NCBI GenBank assembly: GCA_020532085.1
Contig: JAJBAV010000021.1
Span: forward strand, 1 to 49,287
Direction of reading: 5' to 3'
From: Candidatus Cloacimonadota bacterium
GTDB lineage: Bacteria; Cloacimonadota; Cloacimonadia; Cloacimonadales; Cloacimonadaceae
Length of the DNA stretch: 49,287 nt
The notes under the pieces were generated by a model. It was given only the letters and a program-made list of their open reading frames with translations. It did not search any database and had not been told where the DNA came from. Positions 1 through 6,816 of this stretch are shown here, piece by piece. Numbering within the stretch: the stretch's first letter is position 1; each line of letters starts with the position of its first letter. The position numbers and the translations under genes are program-made.

Positions 1-5
1 TAGAG

Positions 6-35
6 TGACAAAATATGAGCCTATCTATTTTGTCA
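6..35. repeat. 10-bp perfect inverted repeat upstream of first gene
   Basis: The arms TGACAAAATA (6-15) and TATTTTGTCA (26-35) are perfect inverted repeats with a 10-nt loop. The element lies about 75 bp before the start of the secreted protein gene at 110. It could be an operator or the end of a hairpin belonging to sequence left of the window. No T-run follows immediately, so a terminator is not indicated. Confidence 0.4.
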
Positions 36-109
36 AGAATTATTTGCAGATTTCAAAAACTACTTTTTGATCCTAAATGCTCTTACTTTTTCACCAGACC
101 CTGAGGATT

Positions 110-1255
110 ATGTGCAAAGGTCTTATAAGACTTTTTTTGGTGATCCTGCTTTTAGGAATGGCAGCTACTGCCACAGGACAGATCGATGAGGATTTTGAAG
201 TCACTCCCTTCGATTTCTGGGTTCCCAGCGCTGGCAACAATTCTCCAACACCATCACTGAGCAACAGTTATAACAACACCCTTGGCTACACTCCAGGAAC
301 GTCTGTTTATATGCTAAGAAACACTACTGAAAGAGAAGCCTCCTCTGGCTATCTGACCAGCCAGTATATGGAAGTGATCCCCACCACTGTGAGTATGTGG
401 GTTTACAACGACTCGACAGTTTCAGGATGGGGTAGCACCTATGTGCACGTGGAATCCAGCCCTGACGGGGTCACCTGGACAAATGCCGGTTCTTTTCACA
501 ATGGCAACATCAACGCGTGGGAAAATGCTGTGATAAACTTAGATCCTGATGCGAACACTCATTTCATCAGGATCTATGTAGTAAGCAACAAAACCGGCAT
601 GTGGTATATAGACGATATCAGCATCACCGGTGGTGAATTGCCTCTTCCCGTGGAACTATCCGGTTTCATGGCTCAGCTTTCCGTGGACAATTTTGTCAAC
701 CTCACCTGGATCACCCAGTCCGAGACCGGAGTGCTGGGGTTTTACATCCTTCGAAACAACTCTTTGGAGCTCGGATCTGCCACCACGATCAGCGAGCTGA
801 TCCCCGCCACGAACACCTCCCAGCAGCAAAGCTACATTTATAACGACCGGGAGATCTTTGAGGAAGGAACCTACTATTACTGGTTGCAGAACTCCGATCT
901 GGACGGAGCTGTCCAGTATCACGGCCCCGTGTCGATACTCTACACACCGGCCGGCAGTTCCACCCCCGAAATACCTTTGGTGACTAAATTCAAACCCGTT
1001 TACCCCAATCCCTTCAATCCCAAGCTCACGCTACCCTTCAGTTTGGCGGAAAGCGGCAATGTGAGCATCGCTATCTTTAACTCCCGCGGCCAGTTGGTGC
1101 GCAGCATCGAGCTCGGCACCAAAACCCCGGGACACCACAACGCCGAATGGGACGGGCGTGACAACTCCGGCGCCACTTGCAGCACCGGTGTATACAGCGT
1201 TCGCATGAACATAGGAACCAGCAGCCACCACCAAAAAGCGGTGCTGCTCAAATAA
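110..1255 (+). CDS. Secreted protein with C-terminal Ig-like sorting domain
   Basis: This is a predicted secreted or surface protein of unknown function. The start at 110 gives an N-terminus MCKGLIRLFLVILLLGMAA, a normal signal peptide ending near ATATGQ; an upstream ATG at 77 would add 11 residues without a ribosome site. The first 170 mature residues look like a beta-rich sandwich (VHVESSPDGVTWTNAG, then WYIDDISITGG). Next comes a fibronectin-like module beginning LPVELSGF and containing LTWITQSE, shared with the protein at 8722-9651. The last 85 residues hold YPNPFNP, IAIFNSRGQLV and STGVYSVRM, the layout of the FlgD-like/type IX sorting domain. It stands alone, followed by a strong terminator. 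The sorting-domain call is solid; the substrate or binding role is unknown. Confidence 0.85.
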   Translation: MCKGLIRLFLVILLLGMAATATGQIDEDFEVTPFDFWVPSAGNNSPTPSLSNSYNNTLGYTPGTSVYMLRNTTEREASSGYLTSQYMEVIPTTVSMWVYNDSTVSGWGSTYVHVESSPDGVTWTNAGSFHNGNINAWENAVINLDPDANTHFIRIYVVSNKTGMWYIDDISITGGELPLPVELSGFMAQLSVDNFVNLTWITQSETGVLGFYILRNNSLELGSATTISELIPATNTSQQQSYIYNDREIFEEGTYYYWLQNSDLDGAVQYHGPVSILYTPAGSSTPEIPLVTKFKPVYPNPFNPKLTLPFSLAESGNVSIAIFNSRGQLVRSIELGTKTPGHHNAEWDGRDNSGATCSTGVYSVRMNIGTSSHHQKAVLLK

Positions 1256-1275
1256 GGCCCTCCTGATCAATCCTG

Positions 1276-1305
1276 AACCCCGGATGCCAAGATCCGGGGT
1301 TTTTT
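1276..1305 (+). terminator. Intrinsic terminator of the secreted protein gene
   Basis: CCCCGGAT (1278-1285) pairs with ATCCGGGG (1292-1299) across a 6-nt loop and is followed by six T. It lies 20 bp after the stop codon at 1255. Confidence 0.9.
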
Positions 1306-1447
1306 GTGCCGCTGGTTCAAAGTCAAGAGTTGTTCTGAAGACGTTCTCAGTCTCATAGGTTTCGTCCCCGGTGAAGTTTGGACTGAGGTTTCCGCGGGAA
1401 TATCCACGCGCTAATGGCTGTCTCCAACCGCCCCGATTTCCTCTTTC

Positions 1448-1536
1448 GCTCCCAATATCAATACGGTATCAATACGGAATCAATACGGATTTCATCCGTA
1501 ATGATTCCGTATTGATACCGTATTGATATTGGGAGC
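1448..1536. repeat. Long palindromic repeat, copy 1
   Basis: The arms 1448-1490 and 1494-1536 (43 nt each) are inverted repeats separated by TTC, with a single mismatch (A at 1501, where T is expected). Each arm consists of three near-identical 11-bp units (T/A)ATCAATACGG capped by GCTCCCAA. The same element recurs at 28098-28188 and 36582-36670. As RNA it would form a hairpin of about 43 bp from either strand. Confidence 0.95.
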
Positions 1537-1667
1537 CATGTCGGGTTTCAGAAAAGAAAATTCCCATTCACGTTGGAGGTCAGATAGGAGAAAACCTGGC
1601 TCTCCTGCAAACTGAGTAGGTGGAGGGATCGGCTGGATACAGACTTTCCACCACCCTATCCCGCTCC

Positions 1668-1757
1668 GTCATTCCGGGCGGTGAAGCTGGAGTCGAGCGA
1701 GTAACGAGAATCAACTCCAGCAGAGCCAGACCCGGAATCCAGACGGTCCGGGTAATG
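1668..1757. repeat. Degenerate dispersed repeat (CATTCCGG/CCGGAATCCAG type)
   Basis: The sequence begins GTCATTCCGGG and ends CCCGGAATCCAGACGGTCCG followed by GGTAAT. The reverse complement of 8498-8550 has the same ends (GTCATTCCGGG ... CCCGGAATCCAGGTGGTCCG then GGCAAT) with a different, shorter middle. This looks like a diverged family of intergenic repeats. Confidence 0.6.
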
Positions 1758-2148
1758 CCCTCCTGGAATGGCTATTCCCGCAAGGGGCTGGATTCGAATC
1801 ACCCCACCGGCCAACAGGTTGTGCGGCGAGGACCCCGACTGATCTCCGGCGCTGAAGCACCTGCGTCCGGAATGACGTGGGTTTGGGTCCGGTGAATGAG
1901 GGTTCTGCTGTAGTCGATGCTCCTTCGTCGCTCGACCCCAGTGTGGCTTTTCCGGAATGACGAATAGATACTTGTTGGGTTAAGGTGCTTCGGTCATATT
2001 GTCACTCAACCCACTCGGTTCGAAAGAGAGCTGAAAAACTGAGGGATGAATGGATGTGACGATCATCAAGATCGAGTGGGCCGCAAAACTGTGATTCGCA
2101 TTTTAACCGCATCTCCCGGAGTGCCTTAAGGATATCCTCAAAAAAGTG

Positions 2149-2189
2149 TTGACAGGAAAGGCGGCGCGACAGAATTGAACATATGTTCA
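2149..2189 (+). promoter_or_regulatory. Putative promoter and palindromic operator of the DUF134 cluster
   Basis: TTGACA (2149-2154) is a perfect -35-like hexamer; the -10 is unclear (AGAATT at 2171-2176 is a poor match). Directly over or after the -10 position lies the perfect 14-bp palindrome TGAACATATGTTCA (2176-2189), 16 bp before the ATG at 2206. Its symmetry and position suit a dimeric repressor site. Autoregulation by the helix-turn-helix protein encoded next is an inference. Confidence 0.55.
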
Positions 2190-2205
2190 TTAAAGTGAGA
2201 AGATA

Positions 2206-2670
2206 ATGGGAAGAAGCCGAATTCGCAGACGAGTTTTGGCCACACCGGCAGTCAAGGGTTTCAGGCCCTTCGGCAGGATCGGCGGGCCAAGGCCAAAGAT
2301 CATCATGCTGCTGGATGAATATGAGGCGATCAGATTGCTGGATCACGAGAATTTCACGCAGGAAGAAGCCGCTGCCGCCATGGATATTTCCAGGCCCACG
2401 CTCACCCGCATCTACAACCGGGCGAGGCGTAAATTCGCCACAGCTTTGGTGGAGGGAGGCATTTTACTGATCGAAGGCGGCGATATCAGGCTGAAACAAC
2501 ACGAATGGCTGTGTGAAGACTGCGGCGCTTTCACCGAAACCGCCACTGCGCACGTTTTTCATTGTCCGGTCTGCGCATCACCTCACCTCATATCTCTCGA
2601 CGATTGTTACCAAAATCAATGCCCAAAGTGCAAAAAATGCTACCAAGGAGGTAGAAATGCCCGGATTTGA
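2206..2670 (+). CDS. DUF134 (UPF0251) family helix-turn-helix protein with C-terminal zinc-type cysteines
   Basis: Predicted DNA-binding protein, 154 residues. Residues 1-100 match the DUF134 pattern: an RRR-rich start, FRPFG, LLDEYEAIRLLD, and a sigma-factor-like helix-turn-helix FTQEEAAAAMDISRPTLTRI. The C-terminal 50 residues carry CEDC, CPVC and a final CPKCKKC, which could bind zinc or an iron-sulfur cluster. DUF134 genes commonly sit beside NifX-like and MinD/Mrp ATPase genes in anaerobes, as here. Being first in the cluster and preceded by a palindrome, it is the likely local regulator. The 3' end overlaps the next gene by 14 bp. Confidence 0.85.
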   Translation: MGRSRIRRRVLATPAVKGFRPFGRIGGPRPKIIMLLDEYEAIRLLDHENFTQEEAAAAMDISRPTLTRIYNRARRKFATALVEGGILLIEGGDIRLKQHEWLCEDCGAFTETATAHVFHCPVCASPHLISLDDCYQNQCPKCKKCYQGGRNARI

Positions 2671-2881
2671 CGGAACAGGACCCAGGGGCACAGGCCGGCC
2701 CGGGCGCGGATTGGGACGCCAAAACAGATACGGCAAGGGACACGCTGGCGAAAGCCTCCCCCCGGAACAAGGCTACGTGTATGAATACACCCTGGAAGAG
2801 CTTAAAGAACGCAAGCAGGCTTTGGAAGAAGAGATCCGCTGGATCGAGGACAAGATCGGCGAACTGGAAAAAGAAAACTGA
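2657..2881 (+). CDS. Small DUF5320-type protein with Gly/Arg-rich start and coiled coil
   Basis: A 74-residue protein starting MPGFDGTGPRGTGRPGRGLG, the characteristic beginning of the small DUF5320-like proteins found next to DUF134 and NifX-type genes. The second half (YTLEELKERKQALEEEI...IGELEKEN) is a charged amphipathic helix likely to form a coiled coil. The start is fixed by a strong AAGGAGGT at 2645-2652 just before ATG 2657; it overlaps the upstream gene by 14 bp, suggesting translational coupling. There are no cysteines, so it is not itself a metal carrier. Its function is unknown; a protein-protein adaptor is a guess. Confidence 0.8.
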   Translation: MPGFDGTGPRGTGRPGRGLGRQNRYGKGHAGESLPPEQGYVYEYTLEELKERKQALEEEIRWIEDKIGELEKEN

Positions 2882-2948
2882 TCGCGCCAGCCAATCTGCC
2901 AAATGGATAATTTAGCACAAGCATAGATCAAACAGAGGAAGTACAAGC

Positions 2949-4313
2949 ATGAAAACTTATGACGTCATCATCATTGGAGGCGGCCCATCCGCCATCATCA
3001 CTGGAGTCACCGGACGCAAGCAGAATCCGGACAAGAGCTTTCTGATGCTCAAGGAAGAGGAAAAAGGCTTGGTCCCCTGCGGGATACCCTACGTTTTCCA
3101 CGACTTGGGCGACGTGGACAAAAACATGATGGGTCCGGCCCCCTTTGTGGCGGCGGGCGGAGAAGTTATGGTGGATTCCGTGATCCGGGTGGACCTGGAA
3201 AAAAAGCAGCTGCAAACAAAGTCCGGAGCGGAGTTTTGCTACAACAAGCTGGTGTTTGCCACCGGGTCCAAACCCGTGGTGCCGAAATTCATCCCCGGAT
3301 ACGACTTGCAGGGGATCGAATACATCCATAAATCTTACAACTACATCAAATCCCTGAAAGAAAAGACCGATGCCGCAACAAACATCGTCATCATCGGCGC
3401 CGGTTTCATCGGGGTGGAAATGGCGGAGCAGCTGGCCAAGTTCAAAGACAAAAACGTGCACCTGGTGGAAATGCTGCCGCATGTTCTCTGCGCGGCCTTT
3501 TCCGAGAAGCTTAGCGTCATCGCGGACACCGCTATCCAGGAACAAGGCGTGAAACTGCACACCTCCACCAAGGTAACCGAGATCGTGGGGCACGAGGGAA
3601 AGGCAACCGGAGTTAAACTATCCGACGGACAGGTACTTGCGGCTGACCTGGTGATCATGTCCATCGGTTATAAACCCAATACCGATCTGGCCAAAGAAAC
3701 CGGCTTGGAACTGAACTGCAACCAAGCCATCGTGGTGGACAATTACATGCGCAGCCCGGTCAAAGACGTCTTCGCCGTGGGCGATTGCTCCCAAAACATC
3801 GGTTTCATCACCGGCCGGGTGGACAACATCATGCTGGCTTCCACCGCCACTGCCGAAGCGCGGATTTTGGGTTATAACCTCTTTGAGATCAACCTGATAC
3901 GCACCTTCTCCGGTACGCTCTCCGTTTTTTCCACCGAGATCGGCGGGAAAGTTCTGGCCTCAGCCGGAGCCATACAACAAACCGCTGAGGCAGCCGGGAT
4001 CAGCTACATCGTTGGCGAGTTCGAAGATGTGGACCGCCATCCGGAAGGCCTCCCCGGCGCCTCCAAACTCTGGGTGAGCCTGGTGGTTTCACCGGATACC
4101 GGCCTGATCATCGGGGGTGAAGTTTGCGGTGGCAAATCCGCTGGCGAACTTATCAACGTGATCGGCCTGGCCGTCCAGAAAGGCGTAACCGCTTATGAAC
4201 TGGTTTCATACCAGATCGGCACCCATCCCCTGCTGACCACCGCGCCCACCAAATATGTGCTGATCAAAGCCGCGGAAGTGGCCATCGGCAAAATGAAGAC
4301 CCGCAAAAACTGA
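2949..4313 (+). CDS. CoA-disulfide-reductase/NADH-oxidase-like flavoprotein
   Basis: FAD- and NAD(P)H-dependent pyridine nucleotide-disulfide oxidoreductase, 454 residues, usual length for the CoA-disulfide reductase/Nox/Npsr group. Visible are the FAD motif IIIGGGPSA at residues 7-15, a single redox cysteine at residue 44 in VPCGIPY (one-Cys type), the second Rossmann motif IIGAGFIGVEMAE, and the FAD motif DVFAVGDCS. The C-terminal third is the dimerisation domain. Likely reaction: reduction of a disulfide, persulfide or oxygen with NAD(P)H; the substrate cannot be read from sequence. It lies between the regulator and the iron-sulfur ATPases, suggesting a redox role in that system. SD-like AGAGGAAG precedes ATG 2949. 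Confidence 0.85.
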   Translation: MKTYDVIIIGGGPSAIITGVTGRKQNPDKSFLMLKEEEKGLVPCGIPYVFHDLGDVDKNMMGPAPFVAAGGEVMVDSVIRVDLEKKQLQTKSGAEFCYNKLVFATGSKPVVPKFIPGYDLQGIEYIHKSYNYIKSLKEKTDAATNIVIIGAGFIGVEMAEQLAKFKDKNVHLVEMLPHVLCAAFSEKLSVIADTAIQEQGVKLHTSTKVTEIVGHEGKATGVKLSDGQVLAADLVIMSIGYKPNTDLAKETGLELNCNQAIVVDNYMRSPVKDVFAVGDCSQNIGFITGRVDNIMLASTATAEARILGYNLFEINLIRTFSGTLSVFSTEIGGKVLASAGAIQQTAEAAGISYIVGEFEDVDRHPEGLPGASKLWVSLVVSPDTGLIIGGEVCGGKSAGELINVIGLAVQKGVTAYELVSYQIGTHPLLTTAPTKYVLIKAAEVAIGKMKTRKN

Positions 4314-4327
4314 CAAGGAAGAAAGAA

Positions 4328-4660
4328 GTGAAAATAGCCATACCGCTCACCAACGGAGCCCTGAGCTCACATTTCGGACATTGCGAGAAATTCGCCATCT
4401 ACACCGTTGACAACAAGCAGATCCTGAAAGAAGAAACCGTGGATCCGCCCGCGCACGAACCGGGATCGCATCCGGCCTTTTTGCATGGACTTGGCTGCAC
4501 TGTGGTGATAGCCGGGGGCATGGGCTACAAAGCCCAGGAACTGATGTGCCAAAACGGCATCAGCGTGGTGGTGGGAGTTCCGAACCTGCCGCTGCCGGAA
4601 CTGGTGAATCAATATCTGCAGGGGAAACTGGAATCCGGGCAAAACCGTTGCGACCACTGA
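4328..4660 (+). CDS. NifX/NifB-type dinitrogenase Fe-Mo cofactor-like small protein (first copy)
   Basis: A 110-residue protein of the NifB/NifX/NafY cofactor-binding fold (ribonuclease-H-like). It begins MKIAIPLTNGALSSHFGHCE, with the SSHFGHC signature, followed by EPGSHPAFLHGLGCTVVIAG and the GMG turn typical of the family. Such proteins bind or carry Fe-S or Fe-Mo clusters in nitrogenase systems, but homologs are widespread in non-fixers and no nif gene is present here. The start is GTG at 4328, preceded by AAGGAAGAAAG. The stop overlaps the next ATG (TGATG at 4658-4662). Confidence 0.85.
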   Translation: MKIAIPLTNGALSSHFGHCEKFAIYTVDNKQILKEETVDPPAHEPGSHPAFLHGLGCTVVIAGGMGYKAQELMCQNGISVVVGVPNLPLPELVNQYLQGKLESGQNRCDH

Positions 4661-5523
4661 TGAAGATCGCCATTGCCAGCGGCAAAGGCGGGACCGGAAA
4701 AACCACTTTGGCGGTGAATCTGGCCCTGCGGGCCGCTGAAACGCGGAACGTGGTGCTGGCCGACCTGGATGTGGAGGAGCCGAACAGCGCCATCTTCATC
4801 CGGGGAGACAAAACAACCGAACAACGGTTTTTCCGCGCCGTTCCCAACTGGGAAAAAGAGGCCTGCACGCTGTGCGGCAAGTGCGCGGAAGTTTGCCAGT
4901 TCAACGCTGTGGTCAAACTGGGGGAAACCATTCTGGTGCTGCCTCAGCTTTGCCATTCCTGCTTTGCCTGCAGTGAGCTCTGTCCCGTGAACGCGCTCCC
5001 CATGAGGAATACACCGCTGGGCTGGCTGCGCGGATATCAGCAGGGCAGGCTGGTGTTTCTGGAAAGCAAGCTCGACGTGGGCGAGGAAATGGCCGCGCCC
5101 CTGATCAAACAGACCATCTCCTACATGGACGAAAAGCTTTCCAGGCCGGAGTTTCAGTTTCGCGACTGCCCTCCCGGCACGGCGTGCCCGGTGATCGCCG
5201 CCACCAGTGACGCGGACCTGGTGCTTCTGGTTACAGAGCCCACCCCTTTTGGCCTGTATGACCTTGAACTGGCGGTGGAAACCATGCGCCAACTGGACAA
5301 AAGCATGGCGGTGGTGATCAACCGCTGGGGGATCGGCGACGGGAAAGTACTGCGCTTTTGCGAAAAGGAACAGCTTCCGGTCTGGGCGATCTTCCCCAAT
5401 CAGCGTAAAATAGCGGAGCTTTATTCCCGGGGAGAACTTATCTACCCCGAAGTGCAGGAATTCCGGGAAGGATTGGACGCCATTCTGGCCAGGCTGAACG
5501 AACTGAAGGAGGCGTCCGAATGA
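4660..5523 (+). CDS. MinD-superfamily P-loop ATPase with inserted ferredoxin domain (first copy)
   Basis: A 287-residue ATPase of the MinD/Mrp/NifH class. The deviant Walker A SGKGGTGKTT lies at residues 7-16 and the switch region FRDCPPGTACPV follows the insertion. Between them two 2x[4Fe-4S] ferredoxin motifs are inserted: C69-C72-C75-C79 and C98-C101-C104-C108. The start at 4660 overlaps the stop of the upstream NifX-like gene; an upstream in-frame ATG at 4546 lies inside that gene and is rejected. Likely role: ATP-driven electron or cluster transfer to a partner, as in NifH-like reductases; this is inferred from architecture only. Immediately followed by a related gene with a 4-bp ATGA overlap. 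Confidence 0.9.
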   Translation: MKIAIASGKGGTGKTTLAVNLALRAAETRNVVLADLDVEEPNSAIFIRGDKTTEQRFFRAVPNWEKEACTLCGKCAEVCQFNAVVKLGETILVLPQLCHSCFACSELCPVNALPMRNTPLGWLRGYQQGRLVFLESKLDVGEEMAAPLIKQTISYMDEKLSRPEFQFRDCPPGTACPVIAATSDADLVLLVTEPTPFGLYDLELAVETMRQLDKSMAVVINRWGIGDGKVLRFCEKEQLPVWAIFPNQRKIAELYSRGELIYPEVQEFREGLDAILARLNELKEASE

Positions 5524-6392
5524 AGGAAATAGTGATCATTTCCGGCAAGGGCGGCACGGGCAAAACCTCTGTCGCGGCGGCTTTGGCCACGATCGCATCC
5601 CAGACGGTGATGGCGGATTGTGACGTTGACGCCGCCGATCTGCACCTGATCCTCAAACCGGACACACGGCAAAGCGAAGCATTTTTCAGCGGGGTCAAAG
5701 CTGTGATAGATCCGGACAAGTGCAGCGCCTGCGGCCTCTGCGAAGCCATTTGCCGTTTTGGCGCCATCAGCCATCAGGGCATGCATTACGCGGTTGACCG
5801 GCTGGCCTGCGAAGGCTGCGGCTACTGCCATCATATTTGCCCCGTGGACGCGATCAGTCTGCCGGAACAGCAGGTCGGCCACAGCTACATATCCCACACC
5901 AAGCTGGGCAGCCAGCTGGTTCACGCCAAACTGGAGGCCGGGGCCGACAACTCTGGCAAGCTGGTGGCCAAGGTGAAGAAAGACGCCAAAGAGCTTGCCC
6001 TTAAAACAGGCATGGATTATGTTTGGGTGGACGGTTCGCCCGGCATCGGCTGTCCTGTGATCTCTTCATTATCTGGAGCGGACTTTGTGCTTCTGGTAAC
6101 GGAACCGACCCTGTCCGGACTGGGAGACATGCAACGCGTGCATCAGCTTGTCGAGCAGTTCAAGATCCCGGCGGGATGCCTGATCAACAAGGCGGACATC
6201 AATCCTGAGGTCACCGACCGGATCAAGGATTTCATCCAGGAGAAAGGCATCCTGTTGGTGGATGAGATTCCCTACGATGAGGATTTTCCCCATGCCATCA
6301 CACTCGGCCAGAGTTTGGTGGAATTCAACCCGGCCAAGTGGAGACCAAGATTTGACCGCATTTGGCAGATAGTATGCAAGGAGTTAACATGA
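5520..6392 (+). CDS. MinD-superfamily P-loop ATPase with inserted ferredoxin domain (second copy)
   Basis: A 290-residue paralog of the preceding ATPase. Walker A SGKGGTGKTS is at residues 8-17. Ferredoxin motifs are C68-C71-C74-C78 and C97-C100-C103-C107. After them comes the family signature HAKLEAGADNSGKLVAKV, which is less clear in the first copy. The two copies differ enough to be an old duplication and may form a heterodimer, as in other paired MinD-ferredoxin genes. Start and stop both form ATGA overlaps (5520-5523 and 6389-6392), so translation is coupled along the operon. Confidence 0.9.
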   Translation: MKEIVIISGKGGTGKTSVAAALATIASQTVMADCDVDAADLHLILKPDTRQSEAFFSGVKAVIDPDKCSACGLCEAICRFGAISHQGMHYAVDRLACEGCGYCHHICPVDAISLPEQQVGHSYISHTKLGSQLVHAKLEAGADNSGKLVAKVKKDAKELALKTGMDYVWVDGSPGIGCPVISSLSGADFVLLVTEPTLSGLGDMQRVHQLVEQFKIPAGCLINKADINPEVTDRIKDFIQEKGILLVDEIPYDEDFPHAITLGQSLVEFNPAKWRPRFDRIWQIVCKELT

Positions 6393-6730
6393 AAATAGCT
6401 TTCACCAGCACAGGCACAGACTGGGATGCCATGATCGATCCCAGATTTGGGCGCACGGACTATATCTTCATATACGATGAAGATACCCAGGAAACCACAC
6501 ACATCGACAACCGGCAGATCGTGAATGTCGCGCACGGGGCCGGACCGCAGACCGCGCAAAGGATCTATGAGCACAAACCTCAGGTGCTGATCACGGGAAA
6601 CGGTCCCGGGGGCAATGCCGCCTCCATCCTGAGCCAAATGGACCTGAAGATCTTCACAGGAGCGGGCGGAATGACCGTGCGCCAAGCCTATCAAGCCTAT
6701 CAGGACGGGAAACTGCCACAGGGAACCTGA
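6389..6730 (+). CDS. NifX/NifB-type small protein (second copy)
   Basis: A 113-residue NifX-fold protein: MKIAFTSTGTDWDAMIDPRF, then FGRTDYIFIYD, AHGAGPQTAQ and a Gly-rich turn TGNGPGGNAASIL. It differs from the first NifX-like protein in having no cysteine or histidine in the first motif (PRFGR in place of SHFGHC), so the two probably bind different ligands or partners. ATG 6389 overlaps the stop of the second MinD ATPase; the upstream in-frame ATG at 6362 lies inside that gene. An 86-bp gap follows before the Mrp gene. Confidence 0.85.
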   Translation: MKIAFTSTGTDWDAMIDPRFGRTDYIFIYDEDTQETTHIDNRQIVNVAHGAGPQTAQRIYEHKPQVLITGNGPGGNAASILSQMDLKIFTGAGGMTVRQAYQAYQDGKLPQGT

Positions 6731-6816
6731 GATCCTGAAACAAAGGCAAGGCACCTACAAACATCGCTCGGGCCGGCATGCATATAGCGAAGAAAACATA
6801 TAAGGATAATTGAACA

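Larger units (their letters stand above)
1256..2205. other. Long non-coding interval rich in repeats
   Basis: About 950 bp without a credible gene. It contains the terminator at 1276, the long palindrome at 1448-1536, a degenerate GTCATTCCGGG...CCCGGAATCCAG element at 1668-1757 with further CCGGAATGACG half-copies near 1867 and 1954, and the promoter/operator region of the next gene at 2149-2189. A 91-codon open frame at 1620-1895 lies entirely inside the repeat mosaic and is not counted as a gene. Confidence 0.75.

Noticed and set aside
1448-1536. CRISPR array as an explanation of the repeated ATCAATACGG units
   Set aside because: The units are contiguous with no spacers, form a palindrome, and no cas genes are present.
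1780-1830. GGATTCGAATCACCCCACC resembling a tRNA T-arm and acceptor end
   Set aside because: No D-arm, anticodon arm or matching acceptor strand could be laid out around it.
1620-1895. 91-codon plus-strand open frame
   Set aside because: It lies inside the degenerate repeat region, has no ribosome site and a composition unlike a protein of this genome.
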